DNA of 64,000 nt from Aristolochia californica (Eukaryota; Streptophyta; Magnoliopsida; Piperales; Aristolochiaceae), in contig JARWKL010000011.1 of the NCBI GenBank assembly GCA_029961685.1, positions 6,946,501-7,010,500 of the forward strand, read 5' to 3'. This document shows, piece by piece, positions 31,709 through 43,329 of this stretch. Position numbers and translations under genes: made by a program. The notes beneath the pieces are model-generated. The model was not told the DNA's origin. It did no database searches and saw nothing but the letters and a program-made list of their open reading frames with translations. The stretch's first letter is position 1, and every line of letters begins with the position of its first letter.

Positions 31709-31905
31709 TATGTTTGGAAGGGACCGGTGTACAAGTCATAAGGAGTTTTCTTAGGATGGGACCTAATTCTTACTTGGTTTACAATGTAACAAGCTATATT
31801 TATAACTTCAACCAAAAACCTATGAGGCAAATCCCATGCAAGTAGTATAGCCCATACCATCTCAATCAATGTTATGCTTTCCTCTCAAAAACACCATTTT
31901 GTTGA
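31709..31905 (-). pseudogene. Copia integrase C-terminal fragment
   Basis: Minus-strand frame with AILLAWDLPHRFLVEV and YIVNQVRIR.HPKKTPYDLY, the conserved end of a Copia integrase. It sits between the Gypsy 3 end and the R-family LTR, and lacks the rest of its element. Confidence 0.8.
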
Positions 31906-31911
31906 GTAGTT

Positions 31912-32234
31912 TGTCGAAATTTTGGAAAAGAGAAAAACTTTATTGAATTGATGTAATTTGAATGCAATGAGCCTCTATTTATAATAGAGGAAACAAGTAG
32001 AATCCAATTATAAGTAAATTACCTTTGTCCGAATTACACCCTAAGTTAAACATTAAAAGATAAGTCCTAAAAGAATTAAAAATTGAACATAAATAGAAGA
32101 CTAACTTAACTAAAACTCTTTTGTGAGACCTCCTCATATAAGACTCCTGTAAGACTCCACCATATTAATTCTAGCTCTATGAGACTTCTTACTGTGAGAT
32201 TTATATAAGACTCTTTCATATCTACTCTTCAACA
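31912..32234 (-). repeat. R-family 3' LTR, minus strand
   Basis: 323 bp; minus strand starts TGTTGAAGAGTAG at 32234 and ends AAATTTCGACA at 31912. A purine tract (AACTTGAGGGGGAG) abuts it at 32235-32248. Contains ATTATAAATAGAGG as probable promoter. Confidence 0.82.
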
Positions 32235-33055
32235 CTCCCCCTCAAGTTGGAGTTTATAACTTCAACTTGCAATGAATAAGATTCTTGGTCTTTAATTTTC
32301 TTTTGGTAAAATTCATAGATGCAAAAACTTCATCTTTATGCAAAAAAAAATCATCTTTTGTGCTTCCCCTGTCTTCAATATTTTGGTCACCTAAAAATTA
32401 CCACAACGTGTGAAACAAAATACCTCTTTCTTTTACTTCTTCTTCAACTTCTCCCCCTTAAGTTGGGGATAAAAAGGACATAGAGACCTAGTTTGGAGAA
32501 AACACTGGGAGAAGAAAATCACTCCTAGTTGTACGATAAAGCTCCATACACTAGTAAAAAATGGTCATAAATTGAAACACATTCTGCTCAATTTTAAAGG
32601 CGGAAAAACATCCAAACTTTAGGGCACAACAAAGAGACTACTCACTTTTAAAGGGTATCTCAAACACAAATCACCTCTTGGGTGAAGAATAAAAGACTTG
32701 ACTCAAACTAGATGTGAGACACACTCCTATACTTTTTAGGTATTGGGTCATGTGTTCAGATCAAGAGTGGTGAATTGGATTCTTTCTTAGACTTATGGCA
32801 CTCATGTTGTCACAGTCGACTGAAATTTCATTTTGCTCTAATCCATAATCCTCTTGTTGTTGTATCATCCATAGGAGTTCTACAAACAACTTCCACACGC
32901 TACATATACAACTTTCGTGGAAGATAGGGCAATTGAATGTTGTTTCTTGGAAAATCAAGAGACAAGCATGTTTCCACGTAGTTAGTAGCTACCACTCATA
33001 CTCTTTCTATCAATTTTGCATCCGAAAAAATCGGCATCGGAGTAACCTACTAGGT
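32235..33055 (-). pseudogene. R-family Copia remnant: RNase H end and 3' untranslated region
   Basis: Reading on the minus strand from 33055: YSDADFFGCKIDRKS (RNase H, about 33045-33000), a gap, then ELLWMIQQQEDYGLEQNEIS and CDNMSAISL (about 32885-32770), then about 500 bp non-coding to the purine tract. The same 500-bp tail is found on the plus strand at 34700-35225. Confidence 0.8.
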
Positions 33056-33412
33056 TGTTGAAGAGTAGAAATGGACGAGTCTTACATGACTATCACAATA
33101 AGATGTTTCACATAGGCAAAATTATTATGGTGGAGTCTTACAGGAGTCTCACTGGAGGAGGTCTCACAATAGAATCTCAGTTATAGGTGTCTTAGTTATG
33201 TTAGTCTTCTATTTATATTTAATTGTTCAATTTTTCTTGGACTTGTCTTTTAGTGTTTAACTTTATGTGTAACAAGGACAAGGGTAGTTTAATTTTAATT
33301 GGATTCTACTTGTTTTTCTCAACTATAAATAAATTTTCATTGTACTCAATTAACATCAAGTTAGTGAAGTTTTTCCAGAGCAGCTTCTGTGAGTTGACTC
33401 AGTCAACACACA
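33056..33412 (+). repeat. R-family solo LTR
   Basis: 357 bp from TGTTGAAGAGTAG to CAACACACA, flanked on both sides by TAGGT (33051-33055 and 33413-33417). It interrupts an R-family RNase H remnant. LTR flanked by perfect 5-bp repeats with no internal region is the signature of a solo LTR from unequal recombination. The last 40 bp differ from other R LTRs, so the right edge is less secure. The alternative reading is a 5' LTR of the element ending at 35560, but that end is followed by TGGTC, not TAGGT. Confidence 0.65.
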
Positions 33413-33417
33413 TAGGT

Positions 33418-34690
33418 AATGTGATTCTTTTCTAATTTATCATCTCTATTAGTTTAGGCTTGTAATGTGATTCTTTTTTTATTTATCATCTCTAGTAGTT
33501 TAGGTTCGTATTCTATCATTTTTCCTTCTTTCCAATCTAACTACCCATCATTTTCTTGGTGTTTGTACCTCCATACTGAATTTTCGCATTGAAAGTTATA
33601 TATTGACAAAAATATCTTTGATTCTAATTTCTACCAGAAAAATAATTTTAGAAATTGGAGTTTTTTAAAAAGAGATATCGATATTTGAAACAGTAAAGTC
33701 AGACTACAAGAGAGGTTCATGTAGCAGTAGAAAACTTCAACTTTTGAGGCATTTTATGAAATGAAGAATGAGACTTTATATGAAAATAAATATAAATAAA
33801 AAGAAATATCTATAAGTCTATTATCTTAACTATCCAAACAATTCTCAATCTGAGTTTCCTAGAGGGAGATATTGATCTCGGAAGAGTCAATAGTCATGTT
33901 GGCCAAACAAGAAATAGTACTCAATTCGGCCAGATTAAAAAGTCAGAAATCTATCAAATGATTTCTCTAAAAAAAATATATTTAACGAAGAAAATTTATA
34001 ATTGAATGAAACATATTGAAATCTAGTTTTATATGGAGAAAATTTTGTGTTAATCTGATTTATATTTAAGGAGATATTCACACTAGAGTCTATAATGGTC
34101 AAACCACAAAACCATGCAAATCAAGAGGTCATAATAGATTTAAGAATGAATATTTTTTTGTCAAATTAGGTATCAATTTAAAGCTCTTTGTGTCTAGTTT
34201 CTTTAAAAATAAACCATTTTTTATTCTAACTATATTTTTTGAGATATCGATATCAGAAGTATCAAATGTCAATTTTGCCAAAAAATCACTCTTTTTTCTT
34301 ATTTTCTCTCCTATTATCTCTCCGTGCATTGGTGTGAATTTAGTTTCCTTTTTTTTAATAAAATCATAAATTTTTAGCCAAATTGCTCTTCTAATCAGAT
34401 ATGTTTGATCATAATTAATCACTCCATGATGTCCTTGTCAAGGTATGCAATATCTTGCTTCAATGTTGTTTTCAAGTTTTACGTTTTTGTTACTTGGTTG
34501 TGTATCTTTCGCATAGTTAACTCCAAAAAAATTGGTTAAATTTATTAAGCTCTACCATTGTAGTCTGCCCTAATTTTTTTTTAAAAGGTCACATTCTAGA
34601 TTCGTTTGGAAGTTTGAGTGTTGCATAGTTGCCTCCTTCTGGTTCAAGTGTTTTCCTCTAGTATTTCTTCAGTTTATCATATTGTGTTTT
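33418..34690. other. AT-rich unassigned region
   Basis: No gene that I can support. It opens with a 53-bp duplication (33418-33525: AATGTGATTCTTTT, ATTTATCATCTCTA, TAGTTTAGG in both). Farther on, phrases like GAGATATCGATAT recur (33670, 33866, 34240) in T- and A-rich surroundings, suggesting degenerate dispersed repeats. Confidence 0.5.
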
Positions 34691-34699
34691 TATTACTTC

Positions 34700-35560
34700 A
34701 AAGCAATGCCTAGAACCACTACCTAAAAAGTATAAGAGTGTGTGCCCAACATCTGGCTTGAGTCAAGTCTTTAATTCTTCACCTAAGAGGTGATATATAT
34801 TTGAGCTACCCTTAAAAAGTGAGTAGTCTCTTTGTTGTGCTCTAAAGTTGGGCCATTTTTTCGCCTTTCAAATTGAGCAAAGTGTGTTTTAGACTATGAC
34901 TGGTATTTAGAGTTTTATTGTATGGCTAAGAGTGATTTTCTTCTCCCATATTTTTTTTTGTCTAAGCGGGATCTCTATGTTCTTTGTATCCCCTACTTGA
35001 GGGGGAGAAGTAAAAGAACAAGTACAAGAAAAAATATATTTTTGTTTACATGTTGTGGTAATTTTATGTGACCAAAATATTTAAGATAGGAGATGCACAA
35101 AATATGAAGTTTTTTACATAAACATGAATTTTTTGCATCTATGAAGAACCTTTTTTAGCAAAAGAATATTGAACACCAAGAATTATTTTCATTGTAAGTT
35201 GAAGTTATAAACTCTAGCTTGAGGGAGGGCATTCAATAGTAGGATATGAAAGAGTCTTACATGACTGTCACAGTAAGAAGTTTCACAGAGCTAGAATTAA
35301 TATGGTGGAGTCTTATAAGAGTCTCACATGATGAGGTCCCATAGAAGAGTCTCAGTTAAACTTGTTTTTTTTTATGTTAGTCTTTTTTTTTATGTTCACT
35401 TGTTCAAATGTTCTAGGATTCTTTTAGTGTTTAACTTTGGGAAATAAGGGTAGTTTAATTGTAATTGGATTGTACTTGTTTCCTCTATTATAATAGAGAC
35501 TCATTGTACTCAATCAATATCAAGTTAGTGAAGTTTTTTCTCTTTTCCATAAATTTAACA
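34700..35560 (+). mobile_element. R-family element, 3' end (tail, PPT and LTR)
   Basis: 34700-35225 is the same non-coding tail as 32250-32750 in reverse (AAAAAGTGAGTAGTCTC, TTTATGTGACCAAAATATT). It leads to a purine tract AGCTTGAGGGAGGG and an LTR at 35230-35560 (331 bp, ending AAATTTAACA). No RNase H or RT is visible upstream. Confidence 0.75.
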
Positions 35561-35901
35561 TGGTCTATTATTGAAAATCATAGACAAGCTTAGGTGGCAT
35601 TATTATGAATATCTTATGTTCTTTATCTTTTCTTCACTCTCTCTAGGGTGAAGGGTATACTTTTAATTTATGTACTATTGACATCTATAAATAAAGGTTA
35701 AGGGGGAGGGTTTGGATATCTTGCACAACCCTTATTCTCTCCTCTCCTCTAAGTGTTCATCTCTTTCTCTATCTCACTCTCTCATTCATTCTCATCTCTC
35801 TCTTCATTCACCTAATTTTACTTCTTCTCTTCTTCTCCTACCTTCTTCTTTCCCATACTTTAAGTTGAAGATCTCAGTATAATGGAATCCTGAAATCAAT
35901 A
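35561..35901 (+). repeat. N1-like LTR
   Basis: Begins TGGTCTATTATTG right at the end of the R LTR and finishes CCTGAAATCAATA. Shares AGGGTGAAGGGTATACTT, ATCTATAAATA and GGGGGAGGGTTTGGAT with the N1-plus LTRs but is clearly diverged, so a related subfamily. No target duplication seen. Confidence 0.6.
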
Positions 35902-38900
35902 TCTACGAAAGAGGAATTTGAGTACCAAAGTCCTAAGTTTGGTGTTTCAAGTAGATGACAGAGAATTCTTTTCACAACCACTTAGTGAGATTCTCTAAGA
36001 TCGGATTGAAATCTAGTGCATAGACATACCAAAAACATGATGTTCAGTCTACTTGTTGATAGGTAAAGTAGGGAGCCAATCATACTTCTATAGAGTTTTT
36101 GATCTATAGCCTTCCCTGAGTTGTCCGAGTCAAGTTTCAAGGACGAACTCATGGGTGTACTAATTGATTTAAGATTTTCAATGTTGAATCTCTTAATCAA
36201 TCATTTGGTGTGCTTGGACTGATTTATGAAGGTTCTATTCTCGGTTTACATTACTTAAAGTCTAAGGAAGAATGTGAGTTCAACCGTTAAAACTCATAGC
36301 AAACTCATTTTTCATTATACTAGGGAAACCTTGACATAGTAAGTAGAATTGAAGATGATATCATCTACTTAAATTTGGACTTTGATCAAGTTTTGGTCAT
36401 TGTCCTTGGTAATTATCCATACTACCTCTCTTATTTTTTTTTTCTACAAGAATTCTCTTAATCTATCATGGTACGCTCTTGGAGCTTACTTTAACCCATA
36501 TAGTGCTATATATAATTTATTTACATGGCTAAGCTTGCTCATGTCCTCAAATCCTTTGGGTTGTTCAATATGAACGTCTTCTTGAATATACCCCTTTAGG
36601 AATTCACTCTTGACATCCATTTGGTATAGTTTGAATTTCATGTTACAAGCATATACTAATAGGATTTGAATTGCTTCTAATCTTACCACAGTTGCATAGG
36701 ATTCTTCGAAATTGATTCCATTCTCTTGGTTATATCATTTGGCAACTAACCTAGCTTCGTTTCTCATTATTTTACTGTCTTCATTAGCTTCGTTCATAAA
36801 TACCCATTTTGTTCCTATTACATGCTAACTTTGGGGTCTAGGCACTAGAGTCGAAATTTTGTTTCTTTCAAACTAGTTGAGCTCTTCCTGCATTGCTATG
36901 ATCCAAAAATCATTTTTTTTAATTTTGGCAAAGCATTTGGCCTCTATTTGAGAAACGAAGGCACTATTCACCATAGCGTCATGAGTTGTTATTCTAGTTG
37001 CAATTTTACCTTGAGGGTCACTGATTATTTGTTCTAGAGGGTTGTCAGCCATGATCCTAAAGTTCTTTGGCTCCATAGGTGGTTCTTCTTCGTTATTTGG
37101 GTCATTTAGGTTCTCTTGAAGATTTTAGTCCTGAGATTGAGATGCGGAGGATGAACCGAAGGGGTTTCCCTCTTTGTCATAAAAAAATTGAGTTGGGGTA
37201 CGATTTGGCGAATCAGATTCATCAAACTTAACATGCACCAACTCCTCAACTCTCATAGTTGTCTTGTTATAAATTATATATGCCTTGCTATGAGATGAAT
37301 AACCCAAGAAAATTCCTATATCAGCACTAGAGTCAAACTTTCCTAATTTTTCCTTTGGTTCTTTTAATACAAAGGTTTTGCATCCAAAGGTTAAAAAATA
37401 AGTTATGCTAGAAAGGGTCCTCGTATACAACTCATAAGGAGTTTTGGTGAGAAGAAACCTTATGCTTACTCAGTTTATGATATAGCAAGCGGTTTTGACA
37501 GTTTCGGCCCAAAGTCTATGTGACAAATACAATGCATGTACATAGTTCCTGCAATCTCAATTAAGGCTCTATTTCTTCTCTTAAAAACATTTTTCTAAAA
37601 AGTTCATGAACCAAGAATGTATGGTCTATACTATTATTTGTGCAATATTCCTCAAATTATGAATTTTAAAATTCTCCTTCATGGTCACTCCTAATTTTCA
37701 TAATGCTACAACATTGCCCTTTTTAAACTTTTTCACATAGCATTGTGAAGACCGTAAAAGTATCATCCTCATGTGCTAGAAATTCTACCCATGTGAACCT
37801 ACAATAATCATCTACCACCACTAAGGTCAAATGCTTTCCATTTAGGCTTAAGATTCCAATAGATCCAACCAAATCCAAGTGGATTAGTTGAAGAGGTCGA
37901 GGTTTCTCTCTTACAATTTTTTGGTTCAGTAGTCCTCTCACTAGGTTTTATTAACTTATTTGTTCAATGAGTCAATTCCTATATGTCCTAGTCTCTTATG
38001 CCATAACCAAGATTCATCAATGTTTTCACCCAAACAGAAGGCACTACTTGTAATCTATGTTTACAACATAGAGGTTCCTATTTCTATGTCCATCTAGAAC
38101 TAGTTCATCATTTTCATTGTTTATTAAGAATTTGTCCTTTTGAAATGAAACTTTTTTTCTTTTATCAAAAAATTAACTAATTCTAAGTCATGCATTACCC
38201 TTCTATGTAATAGACATCGGATATGAAGGAGTTTGAGGTATTGATTGTACGAATTCCTTTGATGGTACTTTTGCTATTGTCTTCAAATATTACATGACCA
38301 CCATCTTTTAGTTTAAGTTCCATGAACTTCTTCTAACCACCGGTCATGTGTCTCGAACACCTGCTATCCAAAATCCATACATCCTTGGCTCAGAGACAAA
38401 CCTACATGACAAGAGATTTAACCTTTCTAGATCCATTTTAAGTTGGGTCCTTTTGTGATGACATTTGGAGTGTTAGGTGATTTGGGCATCCAAATATGTT
38501 TGCCTGAGTTTTTGTGGGTTACTACAACGATCAATTATTTTTGTACTCATCATTGTTTCATGCCATTTCCATTTTTGGTTTGGCAAATGTGGGCATAGTG
38601 TTCCACTTCATTGAAATAGTGACATCAAATGTGAGGAATGGGAGTGAACTTCTTGTTTTGACTTTTCCTGTTCTTCCCAATTTTTCTCCTAGGTGTAGAT
38701 TTTTTGTGATAGAGCTTTGAGTTGTTGTCCTAGTTCGATGTTCTTCTTCTCAAATGCAACTCTATCACATGATAGCTTGTCTCTCACACCACATTGCTTT
38801 GAAGTATTAGCCACATGGTTTTCATTTTCTTCTTTCATGGTGTTGAGCTCATTCTTGAGCTTTGCAATCTCATGTCTTTGAGCATTGCATTTTTTTTTGT

Positions 38901-39620
38901 ATTTTTTAGACTATAAATACATTTTTCTAAAATAATTTCTAATTCACTTTCATAGTTTGACTCGCTTACCTCTTTTGAAGTGGTGAACTCGTCATCGTCT
39001 TCAATTGTCATAAGTCTTACATTACTTTCTTCTTCCTCGGAATGGTTGGACTCTTCTTTCATAGCCTTGAGAAGCTTGTCATTCTACCTATAGAGGGAGA
39101 ACTCCTCTCCTAGAATGTTCAATTAATTGATTAAATGCGTGAACCTAGAGTTCATCTCAACTATTGATTCACCCATTCATTCGCTCAATTTCATTTTGAA
39201 TTCATCGTATTGGGCAACCAATAAACTAATTCTAGAGTTCTTGATTCTAGTGGTCCATTCATGTGTGACGTCAAGTTTGTCTCATAATTCATTAGCGATC
39301 TTACATGAGGAGACCCGATTGAACTCGTTTAGTCCTATGACACACAACAATAAGTTGATGACCTTGGAGTTTTTTTTTCAGTTGCTCATTGTCTTCCCTA
39401 GTCAAGTCATTGAAAGTCTTTGTGACAAGAATACCATTTTCTATTCTTTGCACCTGCTTCTACTCATATTCGAAAATTCTAGTGTTAATTGAGAGACAAA
39501 ACAAATTCATATCAATAAATGGCAGCTTGTTCTCAAACACACTAAGACAATCAAACTGAAGTACATCATCCTTACTTGTTTTAAAAGAAATAGGGGTGGT
39601 CTAGACGTTTTTCTCATCTT
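35902..39620 (-). mobile_element. SIRE-like Copia remnant, minus strand
   Basis: Read on the minus strand from 39620: gag (about 39500-38830, with an acidic region and a knuckle remnant CHYFNEVEHYAHIC near 38590, second Cys changed to Phe), a protease remnant (about 38430-38200), integrase (about 37941-37125) and RT (about 36890-35982). Copia order is kept. No LTR is attached on either side. Stops and frameshifts occur throughout. Confidence 0.82.
35982..37941 (-). pseudogene. SIRE-like Copia integrase and RT remnant
   Basis: Integrase core with LIHLDLVGSIG and VVVDDYCRFTWVEFL (37941-37723); the C-terminal part with FGCKTFVLK..KLGKFD and FLGYSSHSKAYIIYN, then VHVKFDES (37430-37200), a pattern common in SIRE/Maximus elements. 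RT has YQMDVKSEFLKGYIQEDVHIEQPKGFED with LYGLK (36689-36486) and the late segment GSLLYLSTSR.NIMF (about 36090). The YVDD region between is eroded. Confidence 0.8.
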
Positions 39621-40160
39621 AAAATTCGAGTCATTTTTTATATATTTTCCAAAACATTTTAAATGTGATATTACGTTACATAATTTTTATACAAGGGTAG
39701 TGATGTTTTACCCCTTGAAAATTAGAGTATGATGTTTTAAAAAAATCCGATTTGAACTTGACCCGCACCCTCTGATACTCTGAAATCGATATGATAGTAA
39801 TAATAATGACTTGTTTATTTTGGCCGAGCTCAAGCCACTCGCGAACCGGTTCGGTTCGATGCCTCCCCTACCTATGATCCTCTGAAATCGATATAATAAT
39901 AATGACTTGTTTATTTTGGCCCACTATAAGATTGGGTTAATTTAATCTATTAACCCATTTACTATTTTATAACCAGAAAATATAAATAAATAATTTTATA
40001 ATTTTAATTAAAATAATATAAAAACTAACGAAACCCTAATTTTACTAAATTATTTATTTTATGTAAAGTTTAAATTATCAGCCAACATGGGGAAGCCACC
40101 AACCTCCACCCTTTTCTTTATATCTTCAACAAGAAGTCAAGCAACAGGGATCGAACACCG
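39621..40160. other. Intergenic region before the heat-shock gene
   Basis: AT-rich. A 45-50 bp phrase (CTCTGAAATCGATAT, ATAATAATGACTTG, TTTATTTTGGCC) occurs twice, at about 39778-39825 and 39882-39922. 39950-40080 is very AT-rich. No gene. Confidence 0.55.
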
Positions 40161-40276
40161 AGCATTGCCTCTGGAACGTCCTAGATTTCTCTAAACATGT
40201 CACCGCGTGAAGCGTCGTCTTCACTAAAGTCTTTTCTGCAGATGACACCGTAGACTGTAGAAGCATCGACACTGGA

Positions 40277-40294
40277 TTCAGGATTCCTCTAGAC
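40277..40294 (+). promoter_or_regulatory. Candidate heat-shock element
   Basis: Four correctly spaced 5-bp heat-shock units TTC-ag-GAT-tc-CTC-ta-GAC, 9 of 12 core bases matching alternating TTC/GAA. It lies 125-142 bp upstream of the heat-shock protein start codon. A TATA-like ATAAATT follows at about 40321. A second weaker cluster, GAAcgTCCtaGAttTC, is at 40174-40189. Position and spacing suit HSF binding; not proven. Confidence 0.45.
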
Positions 40295-40418
40295 AGTCCG
40301 GAAGGTGGCCTCCTGCCTCCATAAATTCCTCTCAAACGTTCCATCTCACGCAACAAAAAAATCCGAAACCCCTGCAGCTTTGCTTCGCCGTTTCGAGTTT
40401 TCTTTCTTAGGAGAAATA

Positions 40419-40973
40419 ATGATGAAGAAATCCTTGCTTCTGGTGCCGCTGATTTTATGTTTTTCGTTTTCAGCCGCAAATGCTCTGGTTCCCTATAGCA
40501 GAAACCTATGGGAGTTGATGGTGCCTTCGGACGATCCCTTCAGGATCTTGGAACAGACGCCTCTCACCATCCCCAAGGGCGTCGAGACATTAGCGCTGGC
40601 CCGGGCAGACTGGAAGGAGACCCCTCGCGCTCATGTAATCTCTCTAGACGTTCCTGGGATTAGGAAAGAAGATATTAAGATCGAAGTGGAGGAGAATCGG
40701 GTATTGAAGATCAGCGGAGAGCGGAAGGGAGACGAGGAGGTGGAAGGAGAGAAATGGCACAGAGCAGAGAGGACGGTGGGCAAGTTCTGGAGGCAGTTCA
40801 GGATGCCAGCCACGGCAGAATTGGAGCAGGTAAAGGCACATTTGGAGAACGGCGTGCTGAGGATAACCGTGCCTAAGCTTGCAGAGGAGAGGAAGAGGCA
40901 GCCCAAAGTGGTGGAGATTCTCGAGGAAACTGGTGGGCAAGATGTTAAAGCAACCAAAGCGGAAATTAAGTAA
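40419..40973 (+). CDS. ER-type small heat-shock protein (about 22 kDa)
   Basis: Small heat-shock proteins are ATP-independent holdases that bind unfolding proteins. 184 residues, no intron. The first 22 residues ([22 protein letters not shown]) are cut here to MMKKSLLLV..: a basic start, a hydrophobic core and A-N-A, a clear signal peptide, so the protein enters the secretory pathway. The alpha-crystallin domain spans about residues 62-160: R-A-D-W-K-E-T near its start, [20 protein letters not shown], then the conserved GVLRITVPK (about residue 150). Length and signal peptide match plant ER-class sHSPs. The C-terminus ends KAEIK, without an obvious K/HDEL retention signal. Start chosen at ATG 40419 because a longer frame from 40305 would bury the signal peptide. 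AATAAA at 40140+1000 (41140-41145) is a probable poly(A) signal. Intact and flanked only by retroelements. Confidence 0.93.
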   Translation: MMKKSLLLVPLILCFSFSAANALVPYSRNLWELMVPSDDPFRILEQTPLTIPKGVETLALARADWKETPRAHVISLDVPGIRKEDIKIEVEENRVLKISGERKGDEEVEGEKWHRAERTVGKFWRQFRMPATAELEQVKAHLENGVLRITVPKLAEERKRQPKVVEILEETGGQDVKATKAEIK

Positions 40974-41150
40974 ATGGAATGGAAAATCAAGTTCTTAATA
41001 CCATTCAACTACAGGTGTGAGAATCCAGGTTGTTGAGCATAGATCTGAAATAAACCTAGGACCGTTTTTATAAAGCGTCTATTAGCCTTGAATTTAAACT
41101 CTGGCTTTAAATCTATGTATTATGTGTTGTTATTATAGTAATAAAGCAAT

Positions 41151-41222
41151 GTTTTGGTGATGTGTTTGTCATATTGGGAACTTTGTTTTGGTGATGTGTT
41201 TGTCATATTGGGAACTTTGTTT
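41151..41222. repeat. Short tandem duplication downstream of the heat-shock gene
   Basis: A 35-36 bp phrase (TTTTGGTGATGTGTTTGTC, ATATTGGGAACTTTG) occurs twice in a row. Confidence 0.9.
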
Positions 41223-41319
41223 GGGCAGTATTATTATTACTATGTTTATCTATATGGAAGAGTATAAGTGGTCAGAATTTGTATATTTATTAGCCTCGTC
41301 TAAATGGTGGGTTGAGATA

Positions 41320-41900
41320 CCCACAAGCAAAGACATAACAATTGAAAATTAAAATTTTAAGTTATCTAGAAATATCTTAAGATATATTTTTACAAAGAGT
41401 TAACAAACTCAAGACAAGATTTCAAGTTTTATGATATGTCAAGTTTTCTTGAAAAGGCACCCACAAGCAAAGACTGAATAATTGAATATTGAAGTTTAAG
41501 TTATTTAGAAATATTTTAAGACATAATTCTGTACAAAGAGCTAATAAACTCAAGACAAGATCTCGAGTTTTATGGCATGTTAAGTTTTGTTGAAGAGGTA
41601 CTCATAAGCAAAGACTGAAGAATTGTTTTGAAGAATTGTTTTGTTGAAGAGGTACTCATAAACAAAGACTGAAGAATTGAAGACTAAAGTCTAAGTTATC
41701 TAAAAATATTTTAAGACATAATGTTTGTATAAAGAGTTAACAAACTCAAAACAAGACTTTGAGCTTTACAACATGTCAAAACAAGACTTTGAGCTTTACA
41801 ACATGTTAAGTTTTCTTGAAGAGGTATCCAAAAGAAAAGACTAAAGTCTAAGTTATCTAAAAATATCTCAAGAACTCTAGCCGTGTAAGATTATAGTACT
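41320..41900. repeat. Tandem repeats of about 140 bp
   Basis: About four imperfect units starting with A(C/T)CCACAAGCAAAGAC or its variants at about 41320, 41459, 41600 and 41828, each continuing with AAGTTAT.TA.AAATAT and ACAAAGAG.TAA.AAACTCAA. Units 3 and 4 contain further small duplications (41625-41680 and 41745-41815). Confidence 0.85.
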
Positions 41901-41980
41901 AACCTCCGATTTTAAGGTATAAAAGACCATTGGAATTCGGCAATTCAATTACTTTTCAACTTGTAGAACCCTTTACTGCG

Positions 41981-42083
41981 TTATCATCATGCCTAAAACT
42001 TAAATATTTCGTAAAGTATAACCTATCAACCTTATCATCATGCCTAAAACTTAAATATTTCGTAAAGTATAACCTATCAACCT
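41981..42083. repeat. Tandem duplication of about 51 bp
   Basis: Two nearly identical copies of TTATCATCATGCCTAAAAC, TTAAATATTTCGTAAAGT, ATAACCTATCAACC. A diverged third copy lies at 42221-42290. Confidence 0.9.
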
Positions 42084-43253
42084 ATCTAGAGTGGTCGATC
42101 ATACCATGAGCTACTAAGCTATAAAGGATGATCAATCATAGTTTAGGCAATTCAATTTCTCATAACCATGTTTAATCGGTGCATAAAATTACTTTTCAAC
42201 TTGTAGAACCATAAAATGCATTATCGTCATACCTAAAACTTAAATCTTTCATTTTGACATATTGTATGAGTACATAAAGTATGACCTATCAATCTATCTG
42301 GAGTGATCGATCATACCATGACCTACCAATATGAGCTATATAGCATGATTAATCATATTTCGTTCTATGATTGATCATCTCGAGCACTGCACTGCAGAGC
42401 CAACCCCATAAAGCATAATCAATCAACCTTCTTGGATTGATCGATCAATAAGTATTTTTAAAAAAAATAAAAAATTGAGAATTTGACTGATTGATGGCCT
42501 AATATATCAACAAGCCTAGAGAATTGAAAATTTTAGTCTTTATACATGGTTGGCAAATTATACCTTACCAATAATTGATCTACACTTATTTGTAGGTTTT
42601 TAAAATAGGCAAAAAAATGACTAGTTTGACAAGGAAACTTACAAATACCCCCTAACCATTGTAGAAGAGTAATGTGAGTGTTTATTGGAAAGTTATTGTA
42701 TTCATCAACTGTTTTACTTAAAACACAAATCCACTTTTGATGGAATAGGTGTTGTATTCTTAAAAAATCGTCCTTTCTCTCTCAAATTAATTGTGCATCC
42801 TAGCACTTCAAGCTCCAACAACTCTTCTCTTGTGCATCAAAGATTGGAGACTTGGAAATCTCTTGGGAAAATTGTCTCTCCATATTCAAAGGGTGTAAGT
42901 TTTCCTTTTTTCTTATTGTATTTTCCACTTCTCTTATCAAAGTGAGTGTTTGCTAGAGCTAAAATCTACTTATATAATATGAAGAAAATAATAAAATTGT
43001 GTATTTGAAAAAATATGAGGCTTATAAGAGAGCAAAAAATATCTTATGTAAATTTTAAATTAACAGTACTTATTAGTGAAATTTTTTCAAGCGTGACTAC
43101 CAATAGGGGAACATCGATAACAAAAATTTCTAGTCTTCTATTGTGGTATGTATTTTTATTATTTTATTTACTTTTAATTTTGTATAAAAGCATAGTTTTT
43201 AATTGTAAATTCTCAATTCATCCCTCTCTTTAGAATTCACTTGAGCCAATAAT

Positions 43254-43265
43254 TGGTATCAAAGC
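43254..43265 (+). other. S-family primer binding site
   Basis: TGGTATCAAAGC, one mismatch from the tRNA-iMet-type site, directly after the S LTR. Confidence 0.8.
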
Positions 43266-43329
43266 AAGTCATTCCTTCAAATCAAAATCTATTTGACCTT
43301 CAAATTTGATTTCAAGTGGCAACTCAGGA

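Larger units (their letters stand above)
41300..43252 (+). repeat. S-family LTR, plus strand, expanded by internal tandem repeats
   Basis: About 1.95 kb ending just before the PBS at 43254. It shares AATATCTCAAGAACTCTAGC and the TGATCGATCA-type dyads with the minus-strand S LTR at 7727-9319. The right edge is set by the PBS; the left edge is not clear and is placed where similarity to the repeats begins. It is about 350 bp longer than the other S LTR because of the tandem repeats at 41320-41900 and 41981-42083. Confidence 0.65.

Noticed and set aside
34129..34422. 97-codon minus-strand frame
   Set aside because: K-, I- and N-rich translation of AT-rich DNA, no recognisable domain, no start context or neighbours to support it.
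40305..40418. Longer start for the heat-shock protein at 40305
   Set aside because: It would put 38 residues before the signal peptide and overlap the probable TATA-like box; the ATG at 40419 gives a normal protein.
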